A stretch of 64,000 nucleotides of DNA from Vibrio inusitatus (GTDB lineage: Bacteria; Pseudomonadota; Gammaproteobacteria; Enterobacterales; Vibrionaceae): the NCBI GenBank assembly GCA_024346935.1, contig AP024878.1:2170001-2234000 (forward strand). The letters run 5' to 3'. The first letter of the stretch is position 1; each line of letters starts with the position of its first letter. Under the pieces are notes generated by a model, which saw nothing but the letters and a program-made list of their open reading frames with translations, ran no database searches and was not told the DNA's origin. Made by a program: the position numbers and the translations under genes. Below are positions 8,670-18,625 of this stretch, piece by piece.

Positions 8670-10259
8670 CTAAGGCGTGTAGAACGTTGCTGCACCTGGA
8701 CCTACTGGTAGACCAAATACAAATACCCATAGGTAGAACAGGATAGACCAACCAAATAGGAAACAGATTGAGTACGGAAGCATCGTTGCCACCAGTGTAC
8801 CAATACCTAGATTCTTCATATAGCGAGTCGCTACCGCTAGGATAAGACCGAAGTAACTCATCATTGGAGTAATGATGTTAGTCGTCGAGTCACCAATACG
8901 GTAAGCCGCCTGAATCGTCTCTGGTGCGTAACCAACAAGCATTAGCATAGGAACGAAGATTGGTGCTGTTACAGCCCACTGAGCCGAAGCTGAACCAATC
9001 ATTAGGTTAATGAAGCCACACATCAGAATGAATGCGAAGAACAACATTGGACCTGTCAAACCGATAGTTTGTAGGAAGTCTGCACCCGCAACTGCAAATA
9101 CTTGACCGAAGTTTGTCCACTTGAAGAAAGCAACGAACTGCGCAGCAAAGAAAACTAGAACAATGTATAGACCCATTGAAGACATTGATTTAGCCATGGC
9201 ATCAATGACATCACGGTCAGTTTTCATAGTGCCGACAACGCGACCATATACAAAACCTGGGATAGCAAAGAACACAAAGATAAAGGCAACGATACTCTTC
9301 AAGAATGGAGAGCCCGAAACCAGACCTGTTTCTGGGTGACGTAATGCGCCCCACTCAGGAACGACCGTCAGAGCTATCATTGCACTTACCGCAACAACCG
9401 CTAAACCCGCCATCTTAAGACCACGTTTTTCTTCAGGCTTTAGTGAGCCCATGCTGTCATTAGATAAGTCTTCAGCCGCTTCTTCATCGTTATATTTGCC
9501 AAGTTTTGGCTCAACAATCTTTTCAGTTACAAAGGCACCTGTGATTGCAATGAAGAAGGTAGAAACAAACATGAAGTACCAGTTTGATTCAGGGCCTACA
9601 GAGTACGTAGGGTCGATCATTTGTGCTGCTGTTTCAGTGATACCTGAAAGCAGAGGATCTACCGTACCAATTAGAAGGTTTGCAGAATAACCACCCGACA
9701 CACCAGCAAAGGCAGCTGCTAGACCGGCTAGAGGATGACGACCTAATGAGTGGAAAAGCATAGCGGCTAGAGGGATAAGAACCACATAACCAAGCTCAGA
9801 AGCTGTGTTAGAAATAATACCCGCAAAAACGACTGTTACTGTAACCATACGCTGAGAAGCGTTCATTACTAGGCCACGCATCGCAGCAGAAAGCATGCCT
9901 GAGTGTTCTGCAATAGCCACACCAAGCATTGCTACTAGAACCGTACCTAGAGGCGCGAAACCAGTAAAGTTAGTTACAAGGTTAGTAACGATTAAACGTA
10001 GACCTTCACCATTAAGAAGGCTCACGACTTTAATAACGCCATCGGCGCTACGACCTGCTGCACCCTCTGGGCGAGGATCCATTACAGAAACATCAAAATA
10101 TCCAGCAATGCCAGACAGGACTAAGATTGCCACACAGAAAATAGCAAATAAAGTGATTGGGTGTGGTAATAGGTTACCTAGGTATTCGACGCCATCCAGA
10201 AAACGAGTGAATAGCGGCTTTTTAGGCGGTTGTTGTGTTTGTGAAGCAGATGTGCTCAT
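8670..10259 (-). CDS. abgT: AbgT-family transporter
   Basis: 529-residue inner-membrane protein of the AbgT family, whose members import p-aminobenzoyl-glutamate or export antifolates (MtrF, YdaH). About eleven to thirteen hydrophobic helices are visible, with the family's conserved NLLPHPITLFAIF segment at about residues 29-41, a cytoplasmic N-terminus, and the SNTASELGYVVLIPL and STTNIITPMMSYFGLIL blocks of the two re-entrant hairpins. AGGAG lies seven bases before the ATG. It stands as a single gene. The substrate cannot be read from the sequence. Confidence 0.88.
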   Translation of the reverse strand: MSTSASQTQQPPKKPLFTRFLDGVEYLGNLLPHPITLFAIFCVAILVLSGIAGYFDVSVMDPRPEGAAGRSADGVIKVVSLLNGEGLRLIVTNLVTNFTGFAPLGTVLVAMLGVAIAEHSGMLSAAMRGLVMNASQRMVTVTVVFAGIISNTASELGYVVLIPLAAMLFHSLGRHPLAGLAAAFAGVSGGYSANLLIGTVDPLLSGITETAAQMIDPTYSVGPESNWYFMFVSTFFIAITGAFVTEKIVEPKLGKYNDEEAAEDLSNDSMGSLKPEEKRGLKMAGLAVVAVSAMIALTVVPEWGALRHPETGLVSGSPFLKSIVAFIFVFFAIPGFVYGRVVGTMKTDRDVIDAMAKSMSSMGLYIVLVFFAAQFVAFFKWTNFGQVFAVAGADFLQTIGLTGPMLFFAFILMCGFINLMIGSASAQWAVTAPIFVPMLMLVGYAPETIQAAYRIGDSTTNIITPMMSYFGLILAVATRYMKNLGIGTLVATMLPYSICFLFGWSILFYLWVFVFGLPVGPGAATFYTP

Positions 10260-10610
10260 CTGAGTTCTCCTTTAATTATTTTTATCTCTCTTTTTGCATC
10301 TCAACCAGCAGGTTGTGGCACGTTATTTCCCTAACGCAGCAAAAAGGAGCCGGAAACATACCCTAGTACGGCACAATTTAAAAGGTGGAAGAGCCTTTAT
10401 AAATCAAAGAAATGTGTCAAAAAAAGGTTAAAAAAGGTCAATATTTAGGAGATATTAAGCAAAAATCTTATGTGGGATAAAGGGTAAGGATTGTTAACAT
10501 ATTCTTACAAAAACTAATCTATACAATTACCCCTGTTTGTAAAAAAGTGACGCAGAGCATACATTTTGCGTACATTTAATTCGAAAAAATCATTTAGGAA
10601 CGCCAGAAGA
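10260..10610. other. Intergenic region between the divergent abgT and trmO genes
   Basis: No gene is visible. It holds the abgT leader, with the small palindrome CAACC-AGCA-GGTTG at 10302-10315 and an adjacent CGTTA/TAACG hairpin near 10321-10336, followed by an A+T-rich stretch likely to contain both promoters. The frame open upstream of trmO lacks a ribosome site. Confidence 0.5.
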
Positions 10611-11309
10611 ATGCACGCAATTTCACCTATAGGCTCTATTCGCACTCCCTACAAAGAGAAGTTTGCGATCCCCAGACAGCCAAATCTAGCACCTAGCGTC
10701 ACCACTGAATTGTATCTAGAAGGCGAAGCAAATACTGAAACAGCCGTTCGCGAACTGAAGCAGTTCTCACATCTGTGGTTGCTGTTTCTGTTTGATCAGA
10801 ATATAGATGCGGGTTGGAAACCCACTGTGCGCCCCCCTCGCCTTGGTGGTAATGAAAGGGTCGGTGTATTTGCCAGTCGTTCAACCTTCAGACCCAATGC
10901 CATTGGCATGTCAGCGGTAGAATTATTGGATGTTGAGATAAAAAGTGGACAGGTTATTGTGAAACTCGGTAATGTCGATTTGGTAGATGGCACACCCATT
11001 ATTGACATCAAGCCTTATATCCCTTATTCCGATAGCATTCCTAACGCCAAAGGAGGGTATGCTGAAGCCCCACCTCAACCTGTAACTGTTCAATTTAGTG
11101 AGTCTGCAAAAAGCACACTAATGAAGCACTCCGATCATGAGTATCGAATACAAGCACTAACAGAGATCTTGTCACAAGATCCAAGGCCTGCGTATAAGAA
11201 AGGCAAGCCAGACTCAAAGACCTATGCCGTCCATTTATTTGAATGGAATGTCAGTTTTTCAGCCAATGAAGATGGCATTCAAGTGGTCGATATTGCCCCT
11301 TTAGCATAA
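10611..11309 (+). CDS. trmO: tRNA (N6-threonylcarbamoyladenosine(37)-N6)-methyltransferase TrmO
   Basis: Methylates N6 of t6A37 in the threonine tRNA that reads ACY codons, using S-adenosylmethionine. The 232-residue protein (formerly TsaA/YaeB) has the beta-barrel motifs [17 protein letters not shown] at the N-terminus, [27 protein letters not shown], and [14 protein letters not shown] set the start at ATG 10611, where the family begins; 15 further codons from a TTG upstream do not fit the family. Here trmO precedes proS by 82 bases on the same strand. Confidence 0.93.
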   Translation: MHAISPIGSIRTPYKEKFAIPRQPNLAPSVTTELYLEGEANTETAVRELKQFSHLWLLFLFDQNIDAGWKPTVRPPRLGGNERVGVFASRSTFRPNAIGMSAVELLDVEIKSGQVIVKLGNVDLVDGTPIIDIKPYIPYSDSIPNAKGGYAEAPPQPVTVQFSESAKSTLMKHSDHEYRIQALTEILSQDPRPAYKKGKPDSKTYAVHLFEWNVSFSANEDGIQVVDIAPLA

Positions 11310-11391
11310 GCCAATACACTGGTATTATAGGGAGCTATTTTTTAGGGTTCTAAACCCTTCCCTCTATATACAAATACAACGGAAAGCATCA

Positions 11392-13104
11392 ATGCGTACC
11401 AGTAAATACCTAGTTTCTACATTGAAAGAAACGCCAAACGACGCAGAAGTAATTAGCCATCAGCTAATGCTTCGTGCAGGTATGATTCGTAAACTTGCCT
11501 CAGGCCTATACACTTGGCTGCCCACAGGTTTACGTGTATTGCGTAAAGTGGAAAACATTGTTCGTGAAGAAATTGACAATGCCGGTGCTGTTGAGACTTT
11601 AATGCCCGTTGTTCAACCGTTCGAACTTTGGGAAGAAACGGGTCGTTCTGAAAAAATGGGAGCTGAGCTTTTACGCTTAACAGATCGCCATGAACGCCCA
11701 TTTGTTCTGAGCCCAACAGCCGAAGAAGTGATTACTAGCCATGTGCGCAACGAAGTTAGCTCTTACAAGCAACTTCCGCTGAACCTATATCAGATCCAGA
11801 CTAAATTCCGCGATGAGCGACGCCCTCGTTTTGGCGTAATGCGCGCACGTGAATTTAGCATGATGGACGCTTATAGCTTTGATATCGACAAAGCGGGTTT
11901 AGAAAAATCTTATGAAGCGATGCATGAAGCCTACTGTAAGGCATTTGACCGTATGGGCCTTGATTACCGTCCAGTACTTGCTGATACCGGTGCTATCGGT
12001 GGTAGTGGTTCTCACGAGTTCCACGTACTTGCAGAAAGCGGCGAAGATCTAATTGCCTTCTCTAGCGAGTCTGACTACGCTGCAAACATTGAGAAAGCAG
12101 AAGCGCTAGCACAAGGTGAACTGGCAACTCCAACTCTAGAGATGACACAAGTTGACACACCAAACGCCAAAACCATCGCTGAGCTAGTTGAGCAATTTGA
12201 GCTGCCAATCGAGAAAACAGTTAAGACGCTATTTGTTAAAGCTTCTGACGACGTTGATGCTGAGCTTATTGGTCTTATCATCCGTGGTGACCACGAGCTA
12301 AACGAAGTAAAAGCAGAGAACCTTACTCAAGTAGCCTCTCCATTAGAAATGGCTACAGAAGAAGAAATCCGCGCAATCATTGGCGCAGGCCCAGGCTCTC
12401 TTGGTCCTGTAAACCTGAACCTGCCATTCATCGTTGACCGCAGCGCAGCTGTAATGAGCGACTTTGGTGCAGGTGCAAACATTGATGACAAACACTTCTT
12501 TGGTATCAACTGGGGTCGTGACGTTGAGCTTGCTCAGGTTGAAGACCTACGTAACGTAGTAGAAGGTGATCCAAGTCCATGTGGCAACGGCGTGCTTCAG
12601 CTTAAGCGTGGTATCGAAGTGGGTCATATCTTCCAGCTAGGCACTACTTATACTGACAAGATGAACTGTAGCGTGCTTGGTCCTGATGGTAAGAGCACAA
12701 TCCTAGAGATGGGTTGTTACGGTATTGGTGTATCTCGTGTTGTTGCTTCGGCAATTGAGCAAAATCACGACGACAATGGCATCATCTGGCCTGACGCAAT
12801 TGCTCCATTCCAAGTTGCGATCGTTCCAATGAACATGCATAAATCTGAACGCGTTAAAGAAGCAGCAGAGAAGCTTTACGCAGACCTAACAGCTCAAGGC
12901 ATTGAAGTTCTATTTGATGACCGTAAAGAGCGCCCAGGGGTAATGTTCAAGGATATAGAGCTTATCGGTATACCACACACTGTTGTTATTGGTGATCGCA
13001 GCATGGACAATGGCCACTTTGAGTACAAGAGTCGTCGTGACGGTGAGAAAGTGCCTGTAGAAATGGACAACGTTGTTGCGCACCTAAAAGGTCTGCTTAA
13101 GTAA
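11392..13104 (+). CDS. proS: Prolyl-tRNA synthetase
   Basis: Charges tRNA-Pro with proline in the cytoplasm. At 570 residues it is the bacterial type with an INS editing domain (about residues 225-405) between class II motif 2 ([25 protein letters not shown]) and motif 3 ([17 protein letters not shown]). A C-terminal anticodon-binding domain begins at about residue 475. The editing domain removes mischarged alanine. It starts [15 protein letters not shown] as expected. Confidence 0.97.
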   Translation: MRTSKYLVSTLKETPNDAEVISHQLMLRAGMIRKLASGLYTWLPTGLRVLRKVENIVREEIDNAGAVETLMPVVQPFELWEETGRSEKMGAELLRLTDRHERPFVLSPTAEEVITSHVRNEVSSYKQLPLNLYQIQTKFRDERRPRFGVMRAREFSMMDAYSFDIDKAGLEKSYEAMHEAYCKAFDRMGLDYRPVLADTGAIGGSGSHEFHVLAESGEDLIAFSSESDYAANIEKAEALAQGELATPTLEMTQVDTPNAKTIAELVEQFELPIEKTVKTLFVKASDDVDAELIGLIIRGDHELNEVKAENLTQVASPLEMATEEEIRAIIGAGPGSLGPVNLNLPFIVDRSAAVMSDFGAGANIDDKHFFGINWGRDVELAQVEDLRNVVEGDPSPCGNGVLQLKRGIEVGHIFQLGTTYTDKMNCSVLGPDGKSTILEMGCYGIGVSRVVASAIEQNHDDNGIIWPDAIAPFQVAIVPMNMHKSERVKEAAEKLYADLTAQGIEVLFDDRKERPGVMFKDIELIGIPHTVVIGDRSMDNGHFEYKSRRDGEKVPVEMDNVVAHLKGLLK

Positions 13105-13156
13105 GCCTTTACGCGTTGATTCCCTTTTCTAGAAAAGGGAAAAACAGATTCTAATA

Positions 13157-13178
13157 AAGGCAGCCTCGGCTGCCTTAT
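13157..13178 (+). terminator. Terminator between proS and yaeP
   Basis: A perfect 9-bp stem AAGGCAGCC/GGCTGCCTT (13157-13165 with 13168-13176) is followed by TATTC, and the fully palindromic TCCCTTTTCTAGAAAAGGGA lies at 13121-13140. The first hairpin sits only 20 bases before yaeP, so it could also act as a leader element. Confidence 0.55.
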
Positions 13179-13197
13179 TCATATTTGGAGAAACATA

Positions 13198-13401
13198 ATG
13201 AAAATCTACGATTGCTGCGACCTAGTTCGCGAGCTCTATGCTCAAATTGGCAGTGGTGACCAAGGCTACATCCCACAAGCTATTACTTGCGCATTAAAAA
13301 CGCTCAATGATATTGCTGCAGATACTAACCAGCCAAAAGAGACCCGAGAACGTGCCGCTTTTGCCGCTGCAAACCTGTTGATCTCTGATTTTGAGGACTA
13401 G
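13198..13401 (+). CDS. yaeP: YaeP family protein (UPF0253)
   Basis: 67-residue soluble protein matching YaeP: an N-terminal C-x-L-V-R-E-L-Y block, [10 protein letters not shown], and a C-terminal [15 protein letters not shown]. No biochemical function is established. GGAG precedes the ATG. The next gene starts 3 bases after its stop, so they are co-transcribed. Confidence 0.9.
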   Translation: MKIYDCCDLVRELYAQIGSGDQGYIPQAITCALKTLNDIAADTNQPKETRERAAFAAANLLISDFED

Positions 13402-13404
13402 CCC

Positions 13405-13596
13405 ATGAATCTAGCCAACTATCAAACAATGGATGTTGTAATGCTAATGAGCATCATCAATATGAAACTGCGAGACGACTTCAATGGCGATCTAGATTCG
13501 CTAGTGAAATCCTTTGATATCGACAAGCAGCTGCTCATTAAAAAATTGGCAACGGGCAGCTTCGAGTGGTTGGCTGAAGCTAAACAATTTAGATAA
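13405..13596 (+). CDS. DUF4250 domain-containing protein
   Basis: 63-residue protein with the pattern of DUF4250: MDVVMLMSIINMKLRDDF near the N-terminus and a helix-turn-helix-like second half (LVKSFDIDKQLLIKKL). Function is unknown. It is tightly linked to yaeP, and the ATG is preceded by the end of yaeP with only a weak ribosome site, so translation is probably coupled. Confidence 0.8.
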   Translation: MNLANYQTMDVVMLMSIINMKLRDDFNGDLDSLVKSFDIDKQLLIKKLATGSFEWLAEAKQFR

Positions 13597-13620
13597 GCAC
13601 TCCACCAAATAACAAGGTAG

Positions 13621-13888
13621 CTAGGGTCTGTTGACCTTTTGCGATTAAATTTTGCTCGACTAGAAACCATTTAATCAAGGCGAGGGGCTTGCCGCCTAGT
13701 CATCTAAGCAAAAGACGCTCAACGACGAGTAAATGGTTTCTAGCCGAGCCCTTCGGGTAGCGTTTGTTGGGCATTTCTACGTCGTTAGTCCCTTTTCATG
13801 TGGAACCACCACACCTAAAAGTGACTGCCTTGTTTAAATACCCAACAAATCGCTACAAAAATAAACTCAAAAGATCAACAGACCCTAG
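13621..13888. mobile_element. MITE-like element with 21-bp terminal inverted repeats
   Basis: The ends, 13621-13641 and 13868-13888, are inverted copies differing at one base (CTAGGGTCTGTTGAC/T-CTTTTG). Inside are a second nested inverted repeat (TAGAAACCATTTA, 13651-13663, with TAAATGGTTTCTA, 13730-13742) and a third (GTAGCG-TTTGTTGGG near 13757-13771 with CCCAACAAATCGCTAC near 13840-13855). No transposase is encoded. If the element proper starts at GGTCTG, the flanking target duplication would be CTAG, as in IS5-type insertions. If it starts at GGGTCTG, it would be TA, as in IS630/Tc1 types. Confidence 0.75.
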
Positions 13889-14099
13889 TAATGGCTACTT
13901 TTTTTTGTTCAATTGAGCCTTGATTTTCCAAGCAATAGACTGCCTATAACGATAGTCTTCTAGTTGATGAAGGGATAAAACACGTGATAACCAACTTAGC
14001 TGATCCGTTATTTACTACGATGATAAGTTAAGTCGAATGTCGCGAGTATGGCTTGGAAGGCGTGGAGCGTAGTGTTCGACATAAAAATCGAGATAAAAA

Positions 14100-14123
14100 A
14101 AGCCCGCTGTTAACAGCGGGCTT
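14100..14123 (-). terminator. Terminator of the cold-shock gene
   Basis: A 12-bp perfect palindrome, AAGCCCGCTGTT/AACAGCGGGCTT, with T/A runs on both sides, lies 27 bases beyond the csp stop codon. The gap between the MITE-like element and this hairpin (13889-14099) shows no gene. Confidence 0.85.
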
Positions 14124-14149
14124 TTCAGAAACTTTTAATCTAATTAGAA

Positions 14150-14359
14150 TTAGATAGCAGTAACGTTTGAAGCTTGAGGGCCTTTTTGACCTTGCTCAAC
14201 TTCGAAAGATACTTTTTGGCCTTCAGAAAGAGTTTTGAAGCCTTCAGAAACGATAGCACGGAAGTGAACGAATACGTCAGCGCCGCCGTTGTCTTGAGAA
14301 ATGAAACCGAAGCCTTTCTCTTCGTTAAACCATTTTACTGTACCAGTAGTCTTTGACAT
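14150..14359 (-). CDS. Cold-shock protein (CspA family)
   Basis: 69-residue single-domain nucleic-acid-binding protein that melts RNA secondary structure. RNP1 (KGFGFI at about residues 15-20) and RNP2 (VFVHF near 29-33) are intact. The ATG at 14359 follows AAGGGA at correct spacing; the longer open frame has no ribosome site. About 200 A+T-rich bases without a gene lie upstream, room for a long 5' leader, and contain the small CGTCA/TGACG hairpin about 30 bases before the start. Which csp paralogue it is cannot be decided. Confidence 0.93.
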   Translation of the reverse strand: MSKTTGTVKWFNEEKGFGFISQDNGGADVFVHFRAIVSEGFKTLSEGQKVSFEVEQGQKGPQASNVTAI

Positions 14360-14643
14360 GTTATGTCCCTTAGTATTTAAGATTAATCGAACGTCACTAA
14401 TATGACGGCTGCGCAAGCTTTAGCTATTAAGTTAAGGGAAAAACAGAAAACACTACTTTACTTTTTACAATAAAATTTGAAACTTGCTTTTGCTTAATTT
14501 TGTCTAACAACTTTGCCTTACGAAGCGAGTGATATGCTACAGCAGTTTAAAGCTTTGTAAACGTTTTTCTTAGATTATCTGGAGATATTTTCGTAGAAAA
14601 AAGTAACAAAGCTTACAAGTCACTGAAACCACTAAAATATAGC

Positions 14644-15414
14644 TCAAATATTGAACAGTTGATAATTTTCTAACTCAGGGATAGTTTCAACCAACGATTT
14701 CTCTTCTTCTGCTAATTTACCCATAGAATCACAGTAATCTTGTGCCTGTCCTGCAATTTCAGAAGAGTGTTCTTTAAGCTTTTTTTCTACTGAGATCTTG
14801 AGATCATTCAATTGCTTCTGAAGTTCGGTAAAATTAATCCCCTCTTCCGAGGCCATTTGTTCTTGTAGTACTGAAAATGCGCTGGCAAAGAATTCACGGT
14901 TAAACACCTCGCGAGCATCGGCAAAATCTTGCTGCCAGTTATCAAACATATTGCCAAAGGCATTAGGTTTTAAGACCCACTCCCCATTTTGATAATATCG
15001 CTGCTCCAACTTTGCATAAAAATCAGCGATTGCCTGACGAACATTGTCAAAAGCATCAGTATCGTTGAATTTAGCTGAAACATCATCAAGCACCTCATTA
15101 GCTAGTAACATACCCGACTGTGCTACTTCACGAGCTTTAGGAATATCGTTATTCAATTGCACCCTGTAGTGATCGAGTAATTGTTGTTGCTCTTTATTCA
15201 AAGGGATAGACTCACCATTGATAACCAGCCCTTTAGCTTCAAATACCGCTCGATGACCTTCACGGTCAATGATCTCTACCTCTTTTCCATCTAGGTGTAA
15301 TTCATTGTTTAGATCTACATTACAAGACTCGTAATCCGTTAGTGACTGCGCTTGAAGTGCTGGAGCGACCAATAATGATCCAACTAAAATGCTCGAGGTA
15401 ATGCGCTTAATCAT
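14644..15414 (-). CDS. yggN: YggN family protein (DUF2884), exported
   Basis: 256-residue protein with a signal peptide cleaved after ALQA (about residue 22), probably periplasmic. Family features are the early C-N-V-D-L-N-N-E block, a helical acidic middle, and a C-terminal C-D-S motif. Role unknown. It lies 44 bases from the truncated dinB and on the same strand. Confidence 0.8.
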   Translation of the reverse strand: MIKRITSSILVGSLLVAPALQAQSLTDYESCNVDLNNELHLDGKEVEIIDREGHRAVFEAKGLVINGESIPLNKEQQQLLDHYRVQLNNDIPKAREVAQSGMLLANEVLDDVSAKFNDTDAFDNVRQAIADFYAKLEQRYYQNGEWVLKPNAFGNMFDNWQQDFADAREVFNREFFASAFSVLQEQMASEEGINFTELQKQLNDLKISVEKKLKEHSSEIAGQAQDYCDSMGKLAEEEKSLVETIPELENYQLFNI

Positions 15415-15458
15415 TGATAATTCCTTGTTAAATGATATCCGACTACTTTACAGCCAAA

Positions 15459-16487
15459 TTATTCGTTATCCAATAAGCTTAACTGCTTGGCTTGGGCTTC
15501 CGGCTGCAACATGACACTCAAGCCCAATAAACGAATCTCACGCCCCTGTTGACGCAGTAATACTTCTTCTAGCAAAGGATAAAAGGCTGCTAAGTTCAAC
15601 TTATTGGAACCTGTTTCAATGGTTGTCAATTGAAAGTCAGCAAATTTAACCTTAATACCTTGCTTAGTGATAGGGCGAACGTGTTCTCCTCCCACCTTAT
15701 CTAAGCGGCGCTGCAATTCTGGATAAAGCCGCTGCTCTATCACCTCCCAGCACTGCTCGAGGGCTTCAATATTTTTAGTAAAAGTGCGCTCCACACCCAC
15801 AGATTTTCGCTCTCGAGAAACCTGCACACTGCGATTATCGATACCATGGCAGCGCTTCCAAAGTGATGCACCTAATCGACCATGTCGTACCAACAAATCA
15901 CGATAGTTCGCGTTACGCACATCCTCACCAAGATAAAGACCCGTGCGATGTAATCTTTGCAAAGCAACCTTTCCCACACCAGGTATCTTTTGCAGAGGCA
16001 TGCTGTCAATGAACTCCTGTACTTGGCTAGGCGGTATCACATACTGCCCATTAGGCTTATTCAAATCTGACGCCACCTTAGCCAGAAATTTAATAGGAGC
16101 CACTCCTGCTGACGCAGTAAGGTTGAGCTCTGATTCAATATCGCGCCTAATTGACTGAGCAATTAAGGTAGCGGACCCATTGCATGATGGGCTATCTGTG
16201 ACATCAAGATAGGCCTCATCTAACGATAGCGGCTCTATGATATGAGTGTAACGAGCGAAAATAGCGCGAATTTGAGCCGACACTTCTTTGTACATCGACA
16301 TTCGACCGGGCACAACTAACAAGTGGGGGCACAACTTTTTAGCCTGTGCGGTAGGCATTGCTGAATGAATACCAAAACGCCGAGCCTCATAGTTACAGGT
16401 ACTCAATACTCCCCGTTGCGTCTCGCTTCCACCCACCGCTAGTGGACGATTGCGATATTCGGGGAAATCTCTCATTTCTACCGCTGC
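15459..16487 (-). pseudogene. dinB: Host dinB (DNA polymerase IV), 3' portion split off by the island
   Basis: Y-family polymerase sequence from A-A-V-E-M-R-D-F onward, including SLDEAYLDV, the helix-hairpin-helix IPGVGKVALQRL, the little-finger domain, and a C-terminal beta-clamp motif QLSLLDNE. Reading upstream from ATG 16475 the frame gives A-A-V-E and then diverges at 16488, reaching a TAG. The first 23 or so residues, including the DMD metal-binding motif, are therefore missing. No Shine-Dalgarno precedes ATG 16475. The missing N-terminus is found at 42839-42904. If made at all, the 338-residue product should be inactive. Confidence 0.92.
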
Positions 16488-16493
16488 ACTAGA

Positions 16494-16506
16494 TAACTAG
16501 CGAGTG
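16494..16506 (+). repeat. Left terminal motif of the island
   Basis: TAACTAGCGAGTG reads inward 6 bases from the dinB junction. It matches the right-end motif at 10 of 13 positions, in inverted orientation, with the three differences in the centre. It is a likely recombinase binding site. Confidence 0.5.
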
Positions 16507-16663
16507 AAAAATGTATGCTAGTGCGGAGTATACAAATAAAATGTTAAATAACAATTGTTTAAATCGTTAAAGCAACTTACATTTTCTGTATACAAAATTT
16601 TCTTGAAGATCGACAATAATTTTAGTCACTCTTGATACATATCACTTACAAATTTAGCGTCAC

Positions 16664-17722
16664 CTACCATTTAAAACTAATTTGCTCTTTATTACTTTTT
16701 TCTGTATCTAACCCCACACTCAGACCTATAAGGCGTATCCCTCGACCATTCTGTCGTTTCAATGCTTCTTCTAGTAACTCATTAAAAAACAACTTATCTA
16801 AAGTACGTTTTTTATGCTCGACCGTTGTTTGCTTAAAATCATTAAATTTTAATTTGACTCCCTGCTTAATGATTTTTTTGTCTGAGGAAGCCCTTTCAAG
16901 CCTACTCAATAAAGATGGATAGAGATGTGCAATTGCATTGTGACATTCGGCTTCTGTATGAATATCTGAGTTAAATGTTTTTTCAACACCCACAGACTTG
17001 CGAACCCTAGAAGTTTCTATATTCCTTTTATCAACTCCGTGACACTTTTCCCATAGAGACTGACCGAACTTACCAAATTGTTTAAGTAAAAGTCTTTGAT
17101 CGTAAGCTTTTACATCTTTGCCTGTAAATAGACCTAATTTGTTTAATTTTTCCTTCGTAACCTTGCCAACACCAGGTATCTTTCCTAGATCCAACTCTTC
17201 GACAAAACTCTCTATTTGCTCAGGGGTAATAACACAGATACCATTCGGCTTATTTATATCTGAAGCAACTTTAGCCACAAATTTTATTGGGGCAACACCT
17301 GCGCTAGCAGTAAGCTGCAATTCCGATTCTATTGCCTTCCTTATATCTTCCGCTATTAATGTGGCAGAACCTTTGAATAGATTAGAGTCCGACACATCCA
17401 AATAAGCTTCATCAAGAGACAAAGGTTCAATAACATCTGTATAGCGAGAAAAAATAGCCTGTATTTGTTTGGATACCAATTTGTACTTTTCCATGTTTCC
17501 TGGAATAACAGTTAAATTTGGACAGAGTTTGAGGGCTCTCGCGGTAGGCATAGCTGATTTAACTCCAAACTCTCTAGCCTCATAGTTACATGTTGACAGA
17601 ACACCTCGACCATATTGGGAGCCACCAATAGCAAGGGGGATGCCTCGTAGGGTAGGATCATCTCTTGCCTCAACAGCAGCATAGTAACAATCAAGATCTA
17701 CATGGATTATTTTCTTAGTCAT
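16664..17722 (-). CDS. dinB: Island-borne DNA polymerase IV (replacement DinB)
   Basis: Error-prone Y-family translesion polymerase, 352 residues and complete. The N-terminus has IIHVDLDCYYAAVE with metal ligand D9. D104-E105 lie in SLDEAYLDV, the HhH motif IPGVGKVTKEKL is present, and the C-terminus ends QISFKW, a weak clamp-binding motif. I chose ATG 17722, preceded by GGTGAG; an ATG four codons upstream touches the LexA box. It is similar to but clearly diverged from the split host dinB next to it. Its position at the end of the island that destroys host dinB suggests it restores pol IV. Confidence 0.93.
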   Translation of the reverse strand: MTKKIIHVDLDCYYAAVEARDDPTLRGIPLAIGGSQYGRGVLSTCNYEAREFGVKSAMPTARALKLCPNLTVIPGNMEKYKLVSKQIQAIFSRYTDVIEPLSLDEAYLDVSDSNLFKGSATLIAEDIRKAIESELQLTASAGVAPIKFVAKVASDINKPNGICVITPEQIESFVEELDLGKIPGVGKVTKEKLNKLGLFTGKDVKAYDQRLLLKQFGKFGQSLWEKCHGVDKRNIETSRVRKSVGVEKTFNSDIHTEAECHNAIAHLYPSLLSRLERASSDKKIIKQGVKLKFNDFKQTTVEHKKRTLDKLFFNELLEEALKRQNGRGIRLIGLSVGLDTEKSNKEQISFKW

Positions 17723-17736
17723 TAAACTCACCATAA

Positions 17737-17752
17737 CTGTTATTATATACAG
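17737..17752. promoter_or_regulatory. LexA (SOS) box of the island dinB
   Basis: CTGT-TATTATAT-ACAG is a perfect CTGT-N8-ACAG core with an A+T-only spacer, 15 bases upstream of the start codon. It should place this dinB under SOS control. Confidence 0.85.
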
Positions 17753-17767
17753 TGTAGCAAGTTGCAA

Positions 17768-18097
17768 TTTTTGAGGGAAGTACTCTATTGTTTGATTCTG
17801 CCTAAGGAAGTTCCATGTAGCTCATCGTCGAAACTTACTGTCGTAACACATTTCTGGACAATTCCGAGTTGCGATAAGCGGATGCTGCCCAGCATTCAGA
17901 TAGCTTATTTTATGTCAAACACATGGTAATCGTCCCGGAAAATAAGAATCTCCACCATTAAAAGTTACAACATAAATTCTACGATTGAATGCAATTATGA
18001 ATGGGCGGATTACTGGTATGGAAAAGTAGTTTAATTAAATGTCGGCTCTATCTGATGTAGATCAGTTTACCTTAAGTCTAGAAGACTAGATTTACAG
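17768..18097. other. Non-coding stretch between dinB and the YbjQ-like gene
   Basis: No supported gene is present. Only short frames occur, none with a ribosome site or recognisable motif. The composition suggests decayed sequence. Confidence 0.5.
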
Positions 18098-18625
18098 TTA
18101 CCTTACTATAGGAGCAACAGTTATAGCAGTGCCGATGGTAGTGACCATCAGCATTGACTTCCCCCCACCTGATATTTCATCAACATCAACCGATATACCA
18201 ATAATAGCATTGCAGTTTAGATCTCGGGCTTTGTTTTTTAGATCTAACAATGACTCATCTTTAATACTGTCAATGGTGTCTATATAACCACCTGCTTTAC
18301 CGCCAACGATATCTCTTATCGATGCAAAAATATCTTTAAATATATGAGTACCAACAACGACAGTTGAAGTAATTACACCTTTGTTATCTGAAATAATCAA
18401 GCCATCAGAAATATAGTTCGTTGTTGAGGTGTACACATGATCAGATTCGTCCTCTGAGTCTCTACGTTCATATTCTTCAATAAGCTCATATTTCTCTATA
18501 GCTTCAACTTCAGAATCAGCTTCTATTTCGTAAGTCTCATAGCCTTTACTTTTAAGTTTTTTCCCGTATGCAACATTCGTTGCAACTTCAATCTTCCCAT
18601 TATCTACAATAATAAAATACAGCAT
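18098..18625 (-). CDS. YbjQ-family (heavy-metal-binding domain) protein
   Basis: 175-residue protein. Residues from about 67 to 170 match the YbjQ/DUF74 fold: T-T-N-Y-I-S-D-G, the V-V-V-G-T-H-I-F-K-D segment, R-D-I-V-G-G-K-A-G-G-Y, A-R-D-L-N-C-N-A-I-I-G-I, and a final M-V-T-T-I-G-T-A. The domain forms pentamers in solved examples; metal binding is an annotation rather than a proven role. The first 65 residues, acidic with a run of E/D/R, are extra to the family. There is no signal peptide, so it is cytoplasmic. It is island cargo of unknown purpose. Confidence 0.75.
   Translation of the reverse strand: MLYFIIVDNGKIEVATNVAYGKKLKSKGYETYEIEADSEVEAIEKYELIEEYERRDSEDESDHVYTSTTNYISDGLIISDNKGVITSTVVVGTHIFKDIFASIRDIVGGKAGGYIDTIDSIKDESLLDLKNKARDLNCNAIIGISVDVDEISGGGKSMLMVTTIGTAITVAPIVR

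Noticed and set aside
13621..13888. CRISPR array or tRNA cluster in the repeat-rich region near 13.7 kb
   Set aside because: The repeats are inverted, not evenly spaced direct repeats, and no tRNA cloverleaf or CCA end is present. MITE fits better.
15459..16475. A second functional dinB from ATG 16475
   Set aside because: The frame lacks the first 23 or so residues with the catalytic metal ligands and has no ribosome site. The missing piece is found at the other end of the island.
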